Positions 24,181 to 32,763 of a stretch of DNA of 46,863 nucleotides are shown here, piece after piece. The position numbers were made by a program, and so were the translations under genes. How positions within the stretch are numbered: the first letter of the stretch is position 1; every line of letters starts with the position of its first letter. The DNA comes from JABCPE02 sp963518845 (GTDB lineage Bacteria > Bacteroidota > Bacteroidia > Flavobacteriales > Weeksellaceae), in NCBI GenBank assembly GCA_963518845.1, contig CAUQKV010000013.1:1-46863 (forward strand). The letters run 5' to 3'. The notes under the pieces are model-generated. The model searched no databases. It had not been told where the DNA came from and was given only the letters and a program-made list of their open reading frames with translations.

Positions 24181-25395
24181 ATGTTAGAAAAAAAGGAACA
24201 TATTTACGAAAATGCCGTTTTGGTAGGCCTGATAACAAAAGACCAAGATGAGGAAAAACTCACCGAATATATGGATGAGCTGGAGTTTTTGGCTTATACA
24301 GCTGGGGCTACGGTGAAAAAAAGATTTACACAAAAACTTTCTCAGCCTGATTCCAGAACTTTCGTAGGGAAGGGAAAAGCAGAGGAAATCAAACTTTTTT
24401 TGGAAGAAAATGAAATAGGAACGGTTATTTTTGATGATGAACTTTCTCCTTCGCAGCTGAAAAACTTGGAGAGAGAGTTAGAAGTTAAAATTCTTGACCG
24501 AACAAACCTTATTCTTGATATTTTTGCTCAAAGGGCTCAGACTTCTTATGCAAGGACTCAGGTGGAACTCGCTCAGTATGAGTATCTTTTACCAAGGCTT
24601 ACAAGGATGTGGACCCACCTAGAGAGACAGCGGGGAGGAATCGGGATGAGAGGACCTGGGGAGACCGAGATAGAAACGGATAGGCGTATTATCCGTGATA
24701 GGATTTCACTTTTAAAGGAAAAATTAAAAACCATCGATAAACAGATGGCTACGCAGAGAAACAATCGCGGAAAGATGGTAAGGGTTGCCTTGGTGGGCTA
24801 TACCAATGTGGGAAAATCCACGCTGATGAATGCTCTTTCTAAATCAGAAGTTTTTGCGGAAAATAAGCTTTTTGCTACTTTGGATACCACGGTGAGGAAG
24901 GTGGTTATTGGGAATTTACCTTTCCTTCTCACGGATACGGTTGGTTTTATCCGAAAACTGCCTACGCAACTGGTGGAGTCTTTTAAATCTACTCTTGATG
25001 AGGTTCGTGAAGCGGATTTGCTGCTGCATGTGGTGGATGTTTCTCACGAAAGTTTTGAAGACCACATCAGTTCTGTAAATCAAATTTTACAGGAAATTAA
25101 TGCTCATCAGAAACCGATGGTAATGATTTTCAATAAAATAGATGATTTTTCTTATGAAAAAAAGGATGAAGATGACCTGACACCATCTACGAAGAAAAAT
25201 ATTTCTCTTGATGAATGGAAGCGCACATGGATGGCGAAGTCTAAGCATCCAACGGTTTTCATATCTGCGATTACTAAAGAGAATTTTCCAGAGATGAAAA
25301 AACTGATTTATGATGAGGTGCACAAAATTCATATTTCTCGTTTCCCTTATAATGATTTTCTTTTTGAATATTTTGATGATGAGGACGAAAAATAA
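24181..25395 (+). CDS. hflX: GTPase HflX
   Basis: 404 residues from the ATG at 24181. The N-terminal HflX domain includes FVGKGKAEEIKLFLEE and VIFDDELSPSQLKNLER, then ILDRTNLILDIFAQRAQTS and GGIGMRGPGETEIETDRR. The GTPase domain has G1 VALVGYTNVGKSTLMNAL, G3 LTDTVGFIRKLPT and G4 MIFNKIDD. HflX binds and splits ribosomes, including heat-stressed 70S particles. The mRNA appears to have almost no 5' leader (promoter box ends 4 bases before the ATG). It converges on dnaJ across a shared terminator. Confidence 0.95.
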   Translation: MLEKKEHIYENAVLVGLITKDQDEEKLTEYMDELEFLAYTAGATVKKRFTQKLSQPDSRTFVGKGKAEEIKLFLEENEIGTVIFDDELSPSQLKNLERELEVKILDRTNLILDIFAQRAQTSYARTQVELAQYEYLLPRLTRMWTHLERQRGGIGMRGPGETEIETDRRIIRDRISLLKEKLKTIDKQMATQRNNRGKMVRVALVGYTNVGKSTLMNALSKSEVFAENKLFATLDTTVRKVVIGNLPFLLTDTVGFIRKLPTQLVESFKSTLDEVREADLLLHVVDVSHESFEDHISSVNQILQEINAHQKPMVMIFNKIDDFSYEKKDEDDLTPSTKKNISLDEWKRTWMAKSKHPTVFISAITKENFPEMKKLIYDEVHKIHISRFPYNDFLFEYFDDEDEK

Positions 25396-25420
25396 ACTTC
25401 GGATTTTTGAAATAAAAAAT

Positions 25421-25449
25421 AAAACCTTGCCTATTAAAGGCAAGGTTTT
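25421..25449. terminator. Bidirectional terminator between hflX and dnaJ
   Basis: A perfect 11-bp stem AAAACCTTGCC/GGCAAGGTTTT with a 7-base loop and A/T runs on both sides. Confidence 0.85.
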
Positions 25450-25472
25450 TTCTATTTGAACAGAGATATTAT

Positions 25473-26591
25473 TCAGTTAAACATATCTCTCACTCTGTCA
25501 AAGAAACTTTTCTCTTTTCCAGTAGGCTCGGCTTTCATTTCTCCAGAATTGAGCTGACTTTCAAAGAATTTGCGCTGTTCCTCAGTTAGTTTTTGAGGTG
25601 TCCATACATTTACATGGACAAACATATCTCCCTTGTGGTAGCTGTCTAGGCTTGGAAGTCCTTTTCCAGCAAGACGGAGGATTTTTCCAGACTGAGTTCC
25701 CGCATCTATTTTTATTTTCACTTTTCCGTTTACTGTTGGGATTTCTTTAGAACAGCCCAAAGCAGCTTCAGCAAATGAAATATAAAGTTCTTGATGAAGG
25801 TTGTCTCCTTCTCGTTTGATGTTTGCATCTTCTTCCTCTTCTATAACTACCAAAAGGTCTCCTGCCGCTCCACCAAGAGGCGCATCATTACCTTTTCCTC
25901 GTACATTGAGCTGTAGGCCTTCTCTTGCACCAGCAGGAATGTTGATACTTACTTCCTCTTCCTCACGGATTAGTCCGTGCGCATCTGCACCAGCAGGGAT
26001 TTTATCAGCGATTTTTCCTAATCCCTGACAAGCGGAACAAGTAGTCTGGGACTGCATCTGTCCAAAAACAGTGTTTACTATCTTCACCTGAGCACCGCTA
26101 CCGTTACAAGTAGGGCAGGTCTTGGAGGTCACTCCATCAGCCAATTTCATTCTTTTTACCTTAATGGTTTTCTGTGTTCCATTAAGCATTTCCTCCAAGT
26201 TTAGTTTTATTCGGATACGAAGGTTAGAACCTCTTACCTGCTGATGACCTCTTCCTCCTCCGAAGCCTCCAAAACCACCAAATCCTCCTCCGAAAATATC
26301 ACCAAACTGAGCAAAAATATCATCCATATTCATGCCTCCTCCGCCATAGCCGCCATCTGCAGCTCCTCCTACACCTGCGTGCCCAAACTGGTCGTATCTT
26401 GCCTTTTTGTCGGCATCACTCAGCACTTCATAGGCCTCAGCGGCTTCCTTGAATTTCTCTTCTGCTTCCTTGTCGCCAGGGTTTTTATCTGGGTGGTATT
26501 TTATGGCTAATTTTCGGTAGGCTTTTTTGATTTCATCAGCGCTGGCTGATTTGGAAACTCCTAATACCTCGTAATAATCTCTTTTAGACAT
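25473..26591 (-). CDS. dnaJ: Chaperone DnaJ with a single zinc centre
   Basis: 372 residues. The J domain (1-70) carries the HPD motif at 33-35, followed by a Gly/Phe-rich linker (about 71-120) and the two beta-barrel C-terminal domains. The zinc region differs from the E. coli layout: instead of four CxxCxGxG repeats only two are found, CPTCNGSG (Cys159/162) and CSACQGLG (Cys185/188). In E. coli the middle repeats form zinc centre II and the outer pair centre I, so centre I is missing here. Like all DnaJ proteins it should stimulate DnaK ATPase and pass on unfolded clients. It is probably co-transcribed with grpE, which lies 42 bases upstream. Confidence 0.95.
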   Translation of the reverse strand: MSKRDYYEVLGVSKSASADEIKKAYRKLAIKYHPDKNPGDKEAEEKFKEAAEAYEVLSDADKKARYDQFGHAGVGGAADGGYGGGGMNMDDIFAQFGDIFGGGFGGFGGFGGGRGHQQVRGSNLRIRIKLNLEEMLNGTQKTIKVKRMKLADGVTSKTCPTCNGSGAQVKIVNTVFGQMQSQTTCSACQGLGKIADKIPAGADAHGLIREEEEVSINIPAGAREGLQLNVRGKGNDAPLGGAAGDLLVVIEEEEDANIKREGDNLHQELYISFAEAALGCSKEIPTVNGKVKIKIDAGTQSGKILRLAGKGLPSLDSYHKGDMFVHVNVWTPQKLTEEQRKFFESQLNSGEMKAEPTGKEKSFFDRVRDMFN

Positions 26592-26633
26592 AAATTTAAT
26601 TATCTAATTTATTGATTTTTAGTTATTTTTGAA

Positions 26634-27185
26634 TTAATTTCCTATAACTACTTTCGCGAAACGAATAACTCTGTCATACAGCTGATATCCAGTCTCTATC
26701 ACATCCACTATCTTGCCTTTCAGCTCTTCTGATGGCGCAGGAATCTGTGTGATAGCCTCATGGAAATCTACATTAAAATCATCTCCAGCCTTCACTTCTA
26801 TTACCTTTAAACCTTTCTCTATCAGAGCGTTTTTAAATTTATTGTAAATAAGTTCTACTCCCTTCAGCTGTTCTTTGGTTTCTTCAGATTTTGCTAATTC
26901 TTTTAGAGCTCTTTCGAAATCATCTAAAATAGCCAACATAGAAATCATAATGTTTTGATTGGCATATTGTGCAAATTCTGTTTTCTCTTTTAGAGTCCTT
27001 TTTTTGTAGTTTTCAAACTCAGCAAAAAGTCTGATGTAGAGGTCTTTTTGGTGTGCCAATTGTTCCTCTAACGACATTTCTTCTGTCAAATTCTCAGTTT
27101 TTTCTGTGTTTTGATTTTCAGTATTTTGCATATCCTCAGGATTAGAGGTGTTCTTTCTCTCTTGTGTATCTTTATTTTCTTCCAT
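26634..27185 (-). CDS. grpE: Nucleotide exchange factor GrpE
   Basis: 183 residues. A charged N-terminal stretch (EENKDTQERKNTSNPEDM) is followed by a long coiled-coil helix with RLFAEFENYKKRTLKEKTEF, which is the GrpE signature region, and a small C-terminal beta domain ending VIETGYQLYDRVIRFAKVVI. GrpE releases ADP from DnaK. It lies directly upstream of dnaJ in the same direction; dnaK is not in this window. Promoter box TATTTTTG is at 27215-27222. Confidence 0.95.
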   Translation of the reverse strand: MEENKDTQERKNTSNPEDMQNTENQNTEKTENLTEEMSLEEQLAHQKDLYIRLFAEFENYKKRTLKEKTEFAQYANQNIMISMLAILDDFERALKELAKSEETKEQLKGVELIYNKFKNALIEKGLKVIEVKAGDDFNVDFHEAITQIPAPSEELKGKIVDVIETGYQLYDRVIRFAKVVIGN

Positions 27186-27214
27186 TTTCTTAGATTTTTT
27201 CTTCTAATAATTGT

Positions 27215-27222
27215 CAAAAATA
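27215..27222 (-). promoter_or_regulatory. -7 box TATTTTTG of grpE-dnaJ
   Basis: Minus-strand TATTTTTG, a TAnnTTTG match, about 30 bases before the grpE ATG. No sequence I can safely call a heat-shock operator is seen. Confidence 0.5.
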
Positions 27223-27267
27223 TTGCCAGTAATGATATTAGGACAATTTGACAGCATAATGAAAATT

Positions 27268-28488
27268 TTACATCAGCATTTTTTGTGCTTTTTTCATTCC
27301 TTCGATTAGGGAATCTATTTCTTCAAAAGTATTGTAAACAGCAAAACTAGCGCGGATAGTCCCAGAAATCCCGAAAAAATTCATAATCGGTTGTGTGCAG
27401 TGGTGTCCCGTGCGCACGGCAATTCCCAATTTATCTAAAATCATTCCTACATCAGAAGCGATGAAATTTCCATTTAGATTAAAGGAAATTACGCCTGTTC
27501 GCGGAGCTTTTTCGCCATAGATTTTTAGACCGTCTATTTCTTTTAATTTTTTTTGAGCATAATCTAAAAGTGCCGTTTCATGCTCTTTGATAGAAGAATG
27601 TCCTATGTTTTCTATGAAATCTGTGGCTGTTCCCAGAGCGATATTTCCGCCAACATTGGGCGTTCCCGCTTCGAACCGAAAGGGCAGATCGGCATAGGTG
27701 GTTTTCTCAAAGGTGCAGGTTTTTATCATTTCGCCGCCGCCGTGAAAAGGACTGAGTTTATCCAAAACATTTTCCTTTCCATAGAGAATTCCTGTTCCCA
27801 TGGGAGCATACATTTTGTGTCCAGAAAAAACAAAAAAATCACAATCCAATTCCTGAACATCTATTTTAAAATGAGGAACTGACTGGGCGCCATCGATAAC
27901 GATGTAGGCAGGAGAGCTGGCTCTGGTTTTTGCAATGATTTCGTTTATTGGGTTGATGATTCCTAGCGCGTTAGAAACCTGATTTACAGCGACTATTTTG
28001 GTTTTTTCGGATAGGTTTTTGTCTAAAAAATCCAATTGCAGAATTCCGTTTTCATCCATCGGTATAACCTTCAAAACGGCACCTGTTCTCTCACAAAGCA
28101 TCTGCCAAGGAACGATGTTTGAGTGGTGTTCCAGATGAGAAATAATGATTTCATCTCCTGCTTTTATCAGTGGAGTGATGGAGTAGGAGATTAGGTTGAT
28201 ACTCTCGGTGGTTCCACGAGTGAAAATGATTTCGTGGCTGTGTTTTGCGTTGATGAATTTCTGGATTTTTTGCCGAGAAAGTTCCATTTCTTCGGTTGCT
28301 AACTGGCTCAAAGTGTGAATTCCACGATGCACATTAGCATTGATAGTTTGATAATATTCCTCCCATTTTTTAATGACCATCAGAGGTTTTTGTGAACTGG
28401 CAGCATTATCCAGATATACCAAAGGTTTGTCATTTACCTTTTGGGTAAGAATAGGAAATTGCTCCCGTATTTCTTGTATATTCAGCAT
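27268..28488 (-). CDS. sufS: Cysteine desulfurase, SufS type
   Basis: 406 residues from the ATG at 28488; a longer in-frame start (28515) adds nine unlikely residues. The N-terminal IREQFPILTQKVNDKPLVYL and LDNAASSQKP are typical of class-V aminotransferase-fold desulfurases. HLEHHSNIVPWQML contributes cofactor contacts, VFSGHKMYAPMGTGILYG holds the PLP lysine, and RTGHHCTQPIM holds the catalytic cysteine in the group-II (SufS/CsdA) position. It removes sulfur from cysteine for Fe-S cluster assembly. The rest of the suf operon is not next to it here. Confidence 0.92.
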   Translation of the reverse strand: MLNIQEIREQFPILTQKVNDKPLVYLDNAASSQKPLMVIKKWEEYYQTINANVHRGIHTLSQLATEEMELSRQKIQKFINAKHSHEIIFTRGTTESINLISYSITPLIKAGDEIIISHLEHHSNIVPWQMLCERTGAVLKVIPMDENGILQLDFLDKNLSEKTKIVAVNQVSNALGIINPINEIIAKTRASSPAYIVIDGAQSVPHFKIDVQELDCDFFVFSGHKMYAPMGTGILYGKENVLDKLSPFHGGGEMIKTCTFEKTTYADLPFRFEAGTPNVGGNIALGTATDFIENIGHSSIKEHETALLDYAQKKLKEIDGLKIYGEKAPRTGVISFNLNGNFIASDVGMILDKLGIAVRTGHHCTQPIMNFFGISGTIRASFAVYNTFEEIDSLIEGMKKAQKMLM

Positions 28489-28537
28489 TATTTTAACTTT
28501 GAAAATAAACTCCAAAAGTACAATTTTTTAAATAAAA

Positions 28538-28565
28538 AAATCCTTATCGCGATTGATAAGGATTT
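28538..28565 (-). terminator. Intrinsic terminator of the UspA gene
   Basis: An 11-bp stem AAATCCTTATC/GATAAGGATTT with a 6-base loop and a T run on the minus strand. Confidence 0.8.
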
Positions 28566-28583
28566 AGATTAAAAATATATTTT

Positions 28584-29030
28584 TTATTTTTCATGACAAG
28601 GCACCACCAAAACAGGAATAGGAGATAGTTTGGTAAGCTCTTTTGTCAAACTTCCGATGAATACATCATACATTCCACTTCTTCCATGGGAACCCATCAC
28701 TATATAACCCGCATTTTTCTGCTCTGCATATGCTAGAATAATATCTTTTGGGATTCCTTGTTTCAGAAGATGTTCGCAGTCTACTCCTTGAGCCACAACC
28801 TGCTGTTCCAATCGGTTGAGTTCCAAAAGTTCCTCACGAATTTCGCTTTGTTCTATTTCTGGAAAATACTGCATACCGATATCACCCACAGCCAATCCTA
28901 AATCCATAGGAGCAACATGAATAAGGCAAAGTCTTCCGTTTACTTCTTTTGCAAATTTTATTGCAGCACCTAAAAGCACATCTGTGGTCTTACCAAAATC
29001 CACAGGTAAAATAATATTTGTCATAATCAT
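28584..29030 (-). CDS. Universal stress protein family
   Basis: 148 residues, the UspA-domain length. TNIILPVDFGKTTDVLLGAA is the N-terminal strand with the Asp, and GYIVMGSHGRSGMYDVFIGS carries the G-2x-G-9x-G(S/T) ATP-binding motif, followed by PIPVLVVPC. Proteins of this kind bind ATP and are induced in stasis; the physiological role varies. The start may be either of two ATG codons six bases apart. It is the last gene before a terminator in a minus-strand run with an exonuclease and pssA. Confidence 0.9.
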   Translation of the reverse strand: MIMTNIILPVDFGKTTDVLLGAAIKFAKEVNGRLCLIHVAPMDLGLAVGDIGMQYFPEIEQSEIREELLELNRLEQQVVAQGVDCEHLLKQGIPKDIILAYAEQKNAGYIVMGSHGRSGMYDVFIGSLTKELTKLSPIPVLVVPCHEK

Positions 29031-29091
29031 AAGTTTTAGTTCTTAAAGATAAGAAAAATTTCTTTATAAAACCATTTTTCACTTATTTTAA

Positions 29092-29856
29092 CTAAAATTT
29101 GCTTCTTAACTGGATGGCTGTCAGGATTTTTTTGGTGTAAAGCGGGAAATCAGCATTTTGAATCCAGCCGAAATAGCCGATATCTTTCTGGAAAACTTCT
29201 TTCACGGGCTGTCCTTTGTATTTTCCGAAAGTGAAAATTTCTTCTTTGTTTTCATTAAAGGCGATAAATCCAGCCAAATCCGCGAATTTATTATGGAATG
29301 AAAATTCACTCAGCCCATTTATATCCTTTGGAAGTTCTTCGTATTTGCCTACCTGTGCATCTATAACTTCAAAAGTGGCCAAGGTGTCTGCTTCTGCAGA
29401 GTGGGCGCCTTCTAAATCTTTTCCGCAGTAGAATTTGTATGCGGCAGTAAGGTTTCTAGGTTCCATTTTGTGGAAAATGACCTGAGCATCAATGAGTTTG
29501 AATTTAGATAAATCAAAATCTATCCCAGCTCTTAGAAGTTCTTCGGCTAATAGAGGAACATCAAATCTATTAGAGTTGAATCCTCCCAAATCCGCTCCAG
29601 AAAGCATTTCCATGATTTTAGGAGCTGCTTCTTTAAAGGTAGGCGCGCCTTCCACATCTTTGTCATAAATTCCATGCACTGCCGATGCTTCCGCTGGAAT
29701 GGGCATTTCTGGGTTGATGAGCCAAGTTTTGCTTTCTCTGGATGCATCTGGATTGACTTTCAGGATGCAGATTTCTACAATCCTGTCTTTGCCGATATTG
29801 GTTCCTGTGGTTTCTAAATCAAAGATACACAGTGGTTTATGTAATTTTAAATTCAC
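29092..29856 (-). CDS. 3'-5' exonuclease, DnaQ-like (DEDDh type)
   Basis: 254 residues. The exonuclease core has motif I FDLETTGTNIGKDRIVEI (DxE), motif II GFNSNRFDVPLL and motif III AHSAEADTLAT (HxAxxD, the DEDDh type). After residue 170 comes a short domain with EEIFTFGKYKGQPVKEVFQK, resembling the C-terminal quick-helix region in DnaQ/exodeoxyribonuclease X-like proteins. It could be a stand-alone proofreading or repair nuclease; it lacks a polymerase III epsilon-type extended tail. It lies between pssA and the Usp gene on the same strand. Confidence 0.88.
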   Translation of the reverse strand: MNLKLHKPLCIFDLETTGTNIGKDRIVEICILKVNPDASRESKTWLINPEMPIPAEASAVHGIYDKDVEGAPTFKEAAPKIMEMLSGADLGGFNSNRFDVPLLAEELLRAGIDFDLSKFKLIDAQVIFHKMEPRNLTAAYKFYCGKDLEGAHSAEADTLATFEVIDAQVGKYEELPKDINGLSEFSFHNKFADLAGFIAFNENKEEIFTFGKYKGQPVKEVFQKDIGYFGWIQNADFPLYTKKILTAIQLRSKF

Positions 29857-29881
29857 AATATTTAAGGTTTGAAAATTAAAT

Positions 29882-30595
29882 TTATTTCAACTGATTTTGG
29901 AAAACAATGGAAACCAGCATGTAATAGATGATGGATAGCGGAATGCCTGTCCATCCGAAAAATATTAAAATAGGAATAACACCGATGATTAGGGCTAATT
30001 TAGGGTAATTGTCTTCAAGTTTTTTGGACTTGAATTTCATGGCAATCATTTTAATCGGACTTACCAAAAGCCAAGAACTCAGAGCGGTAAGCACCAAAAG
30101 AAGTCCCTCGTTTTCCATTAAAAATGAAAAACTTTGATTTTCTTTAAAAGCAAAATAAAGTCCAAAAATCAGGAAAGTATTACTCGGTGTATTTAGCCCT
30201 TTGAAATAGTAAGTCTGCTCATCATCAATGTTAAAAATTGCCAGTCTCATACAAGACAAAAGCGTGATGAAAAGCCCTAAATACTGCACTTTGAAAGGTA
30301 AATCAATTCCAAAAAGCTGATTCCCAAAAGGCTCCAGCATAACGAACATCGTAAGCCCTGGCAGCACACCAAAAGTCACCATATCCGCAAGGGAATCCAA
30401 CTGTACGCCAAGTTCAGAATTTGACTTTAAAGCACGAGCCACAAAGCCATCAAAAAAATCTAAAACGGCTGATATTAGGATACATATCGCGGTGGTCTGG
30501 TAGTCACCATTTAATAAATGAACTGCTCCTACACATCCAGAAAATAAATTTCCGAGAGTGAAGAAATTCGCTAAATTGTTTCTTAAAAAATTCAT
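29882..30595 (-). CDS. pssA: CDP-diacylglycerol--serine O-phosphatidyltransferase
   Basis: 237 residues with about seven membrane helices. The CDP-alcohol phosphatidyltransferase motif is intact within VLDFFDGFVARALKSNSELG and VQLDSLADMVTFG, giving the DG-x2-AR-x8-G-x3-D-x3-D pattern. The enzyme makes phosphatidylserine, the precursor of phosphatidylethanolamine. It is of the membrane-bound type, not the E. coli PssA phospholipase-D type. It is first in a minus-strand run of three genes; no phosphatidylserine decarboxylase gene is adjacent. Confidence 0.9.
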   Translation of the reverse strand: MNFLRNNLANFFTLGNLFSGCVGAVHLLNGDYQTTAICILISAVLDFFDGFVARALKSNSELGVQLDSLADMVTFGVLPGLTMFVMLEPFGNQLFGIDLPFKVQYLGLFITLLSCMRLAIFNIDDEQTYYFKGLNTPSNTFLIFGLYFAFKENQSFSFLMENEGLLLVLTALSSWLLVSPIKMIAMKFKSKKLEDNYPKLALIIGVIPILIFFGWTGIPLSIIYYMLVSIVFQNQLK

Positions 30596-30670
30596 AGAGC
30601 AAATATAAAATTTTATTGGATAAAAGCCGAATTTTTGGATTTCATTTTCATTATCCTCGGCTAAAAAACT

Positions 30671-30678
30671 TACCTTTG
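30671..30678 (+). promoter_or_regulatory. -7 box TACCTTTG before the LTA-synthase-like gene
   Basis: TAnnTTTG match about 20 bases before the ATG at 30700. The -33 region has ATTTTC at the expected spot, a weak match. Confidence 0.55.
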
Positions 30679-30699
30679 TGCTATTAAGTTAGAAAAAGT

Positions 30700-32625
30700 A
30701 TGAAAGAACTCCGTTTGCAGGAAGTAAAAGTCTTGATATATCGTATATTTCTCGTTTTTGTTTTTTATCAGACAGCGAGGTTTTTATTTTGGTTTTTTAA
30801 TCGGGATTTGCTGGAAATAGATAGTGTTTCTCAGTATTTTAAGCTGGCCTACTACGGCACTGCATTTGATACCACGGCGATACTTTATGTCAATATCGTT
30901 TTTATTTTTTTTAGTCTTATTCCTTTGACTATCAATACTAAAGGAGGATATCAAAAGTTTTTGTTTTGGCTTTATTTTATTCTGAATGGAATCGCCTATG
31001 CGATGAATTTTGGAGATATTGTTTATTATAGATTTAGCCAGTCGAGGCTGACCTCTGCAGTGATAAATGTCGTTGAAAATGAGCAGAATATAGGTAAGGT
31101 TTTTCTAGTTTCTTTAGGACAGAATTTTTGGGTTTTTCTTTGTTTCGTTGTGTTGATGGGTCTTTGGATTTTTCTTTATAAAAGATTGAAAGTCAAAGAA
31201 ATAAAGATTGAAAAGAAAATTTTGTATTTTGGAGGTTCTGTGGTAAGTCTTTGTCTGGCAGCGGTGCTTATAGTTGGCGGAATTCGTGGAGATTTTAAAC
31301 ACAGTACCCGTCCTATCAATTTGGTGGATGCTAACCGCCATACGGACAAGCCTGCTCATGCAAACATCGTTCTAAACAGTACTTTTTCGTTTTTTAGAAC
31401 CATCAATACAAATGGCTTTAAGGAAGTGCATTTTGTGGATGAAAAATACATCGCAGAAAATGTAAAACCCTATAAAACTTACCAAAGGGAAGTTCCGCAG
31501 CCAAGACCTAACATCGTGATTCTTATAGTAGAAAGCCTCGGAAGGGAATATATAGGAGCGTTTAACGAAGAAAAAAATATAAAAGATTATGTTTCTTATA
31601 CGCCGTTTTTGGACAGTTTGTCAAAGGAGAGTCTGATTTTTCCTAATACATTTGCTAACGGAAGGCAGTCTATCCATGGAATGAGCAGTGTTTTGGCTGG
31701 AATTCCGAGCTTAAAGGATGCTTTTACGAGTTCGCCTTATTCTAATCAAAAGATACAATCCATCGTTTCTGTGGCGAATGAATTGGGCTACGAAACTTCT
31801 TTTTATCACGGTGCGCCGAATGGTTCTATGGGCTTTCAGGGATTTGCGAATATCCTCGGTTTCAAGGATTATTTTGGAAAAACTGAGTATAATAATGATA
31901 AGGATTTTGATGGGATTTGGGCGATTTGGGATGAGCCTTTTCTGCAATATTTTGCTAAAAATGTAGGAAAGTCTAATAAACCATTTATGACAACGGTTTT
32001 TACGGCATCTTCGCATCATCCATTTAAAATTCCTGCACAATACGAAGGGAAATTTAAAAAAGGTTTTGTGGAAATGCATGAACCGATACAATATACAGAC
32101 TACGCCTTGAAAAAGTATTTTGAAACGGCACGGAAACAGCCTTGGTATGAGAATACTATTTTTGTCATCACGGGAGACCATACGAACAAAATCTACTATC
32201 CTGAATACGCCAAAGCGATGAATGGATACGCAGTTCCCATTATCTTCTATTCTCCAAATCCGAAATATGATTTGAAAGGTAAAAATATGACTTACGCCCA
32301 GCAGATAGATATTTATCCTACGCTTGCGGATATCATTGGTTATAATAAGCCTTTGCGAAGCTGGGGAAGAAGCCTTGTTTCGGATAAAAATGAAGAATAC
32401 ATCGTCGTCAATTCTGATGCGATACAAGAGCAGTTTATGATAGGAAATTATATCTATCGTTTTGATGGTAAGGATATTACGGGAGTTTATGAAATTACAG
32501 ACCTTGAACTTAAAAATAATCTTCTTGGTAAAATAAACAATGCCGAGGTTGAACGAGGAAAACTCCTCAGTAAGGCTTGGTATCAGGACTATATGCACAG
32601 AGTTATTAGGAAAAAACTGAATTAA
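30700..32625 (+). CDS. LTA synthase/sulfatase family membrane phosphotransferase
   Basis: 641 residues. Five hydrophobic segments occupy about residues 10-190, followed by an extracytoplasmic alkaline-phosphatase-fold domain. Metal-site motifs are visible: NIVILIVESLGREYIGAF (Glu), FPNTFANGRQSIHGMSSVL (with Ser at the likely nucleophile site where LtaS has Thr), and VITGDHTNKIYY (Asp-His). In Gram-positive bacteria LtaS polymerises glycerol phosphate; in Gram-negative species related enzymes transfer phosphoethanolamine or phosphoglycerol to membrane sugars. The product in this organism is unknown, but a periplasmic head-group transfer to a surface glycan or lipid is likely. The gene is monocistronic. 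Confidence 0.88.
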   Translation: MKELRLQEVKVLIYRIFLVFVFYQTARFLFWFFNRDLLEIDSVSQYFKLAYYGTAFDTTAILYVNIVFIFFSLIPLTINTKGGYQKFLFWLYFILNGIAYAMNFGDIVYYRFSQSRLTSAVINVVENEQNIGKVFLVSLGQNFWVFLCFVVLMGLWIFLYKRLKVKEIKIEKKILYFGGSVVSLCLAAVLIVGGIRGDFKHSTRPINLVDANRHTDKPAHANIVLNSTFSFFRTINTNGFKEVHFVDEKYIAENVKPYKTYQREVPQPRPNIVILIVESLGREYIGAFNEEKNIKDYVSYTPFLDSLSKESLIFPNTFANGRQSIHGMSSVLAGIPSLKDAFTSSPYSNQKIQSIVSVANELGYETSFYHGAPNGSMGFQGFANILGFKDYFGKTEYNNDKDFDGIWAIWDEPFLQYFAKNVGKSNKPFMTTVFTASSHHPFKIPAQYEGKFKKGFVEMHEPIQYTDYALKKYFETARKQPWYENTIFVITGDHTNKIYYPEYAKAMNGYAVPIIFYSPNPKYDLKGKNMTYAQQIDIYPTLADIIGYNKPLRSWGRSLVSDKNEEYIVVNSDAIQEQFMIGNYIYRFDGKDITGVYEITDLELKNNLLGKINNAEVERGKLLSKAWYQDYMHRVIRKKLN

Positions 32626-32706
32626 ATTTAAAAGTTTTTAAACAATTGTTTAAATTTTGAATTTCTTATAAAATATTACTAATAAAAGGTTTGATTGAAA
32701 TTTGTT

Positions 32707-32736
32707 TTTGCTGTTTAATTTTTATTTCTATATTTG
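32707..32736 (+). promoter_or_regulatory. Promoter TTTG-N18-TATATTTG of the DUF2147 gene
   Basis: TTTG at 32707-32710 and TATATTTG at 32729-32736 with 18 bases between. The box overlaps the alternative upstream TTG start at 32734, so the ATG at 32764 is preferred. Confidence 0.6.
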
Positions 32737-32763
32737 CGCCATAAATATTTTATAGATTTAATC

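Noticed and set aside
27180..27260. TTGTC...GACAA inverted repeat upstream of grpE, considered as a heat-shock operator
   Set aside because: The 26-base spacer is too long for CIRCE (9 bases) and the arms are only 5 bases; likely chance.
31711..32598. A 295-codon open frame antisense to the LTA-synthase-like gene
   Set aside because: It lies wholly opposite a conserved enzyme, has low-complexity residues typical of antisense frames, and no promoter box was found.
32637..32654. TTTAAACAATTGTTTAAA palindrome after the LTA-synthase-like gene
   Set aside because: An all A/T-rich 9-bp inverted repeat with no loop and no T run; too weak to call a terminator or an operator.
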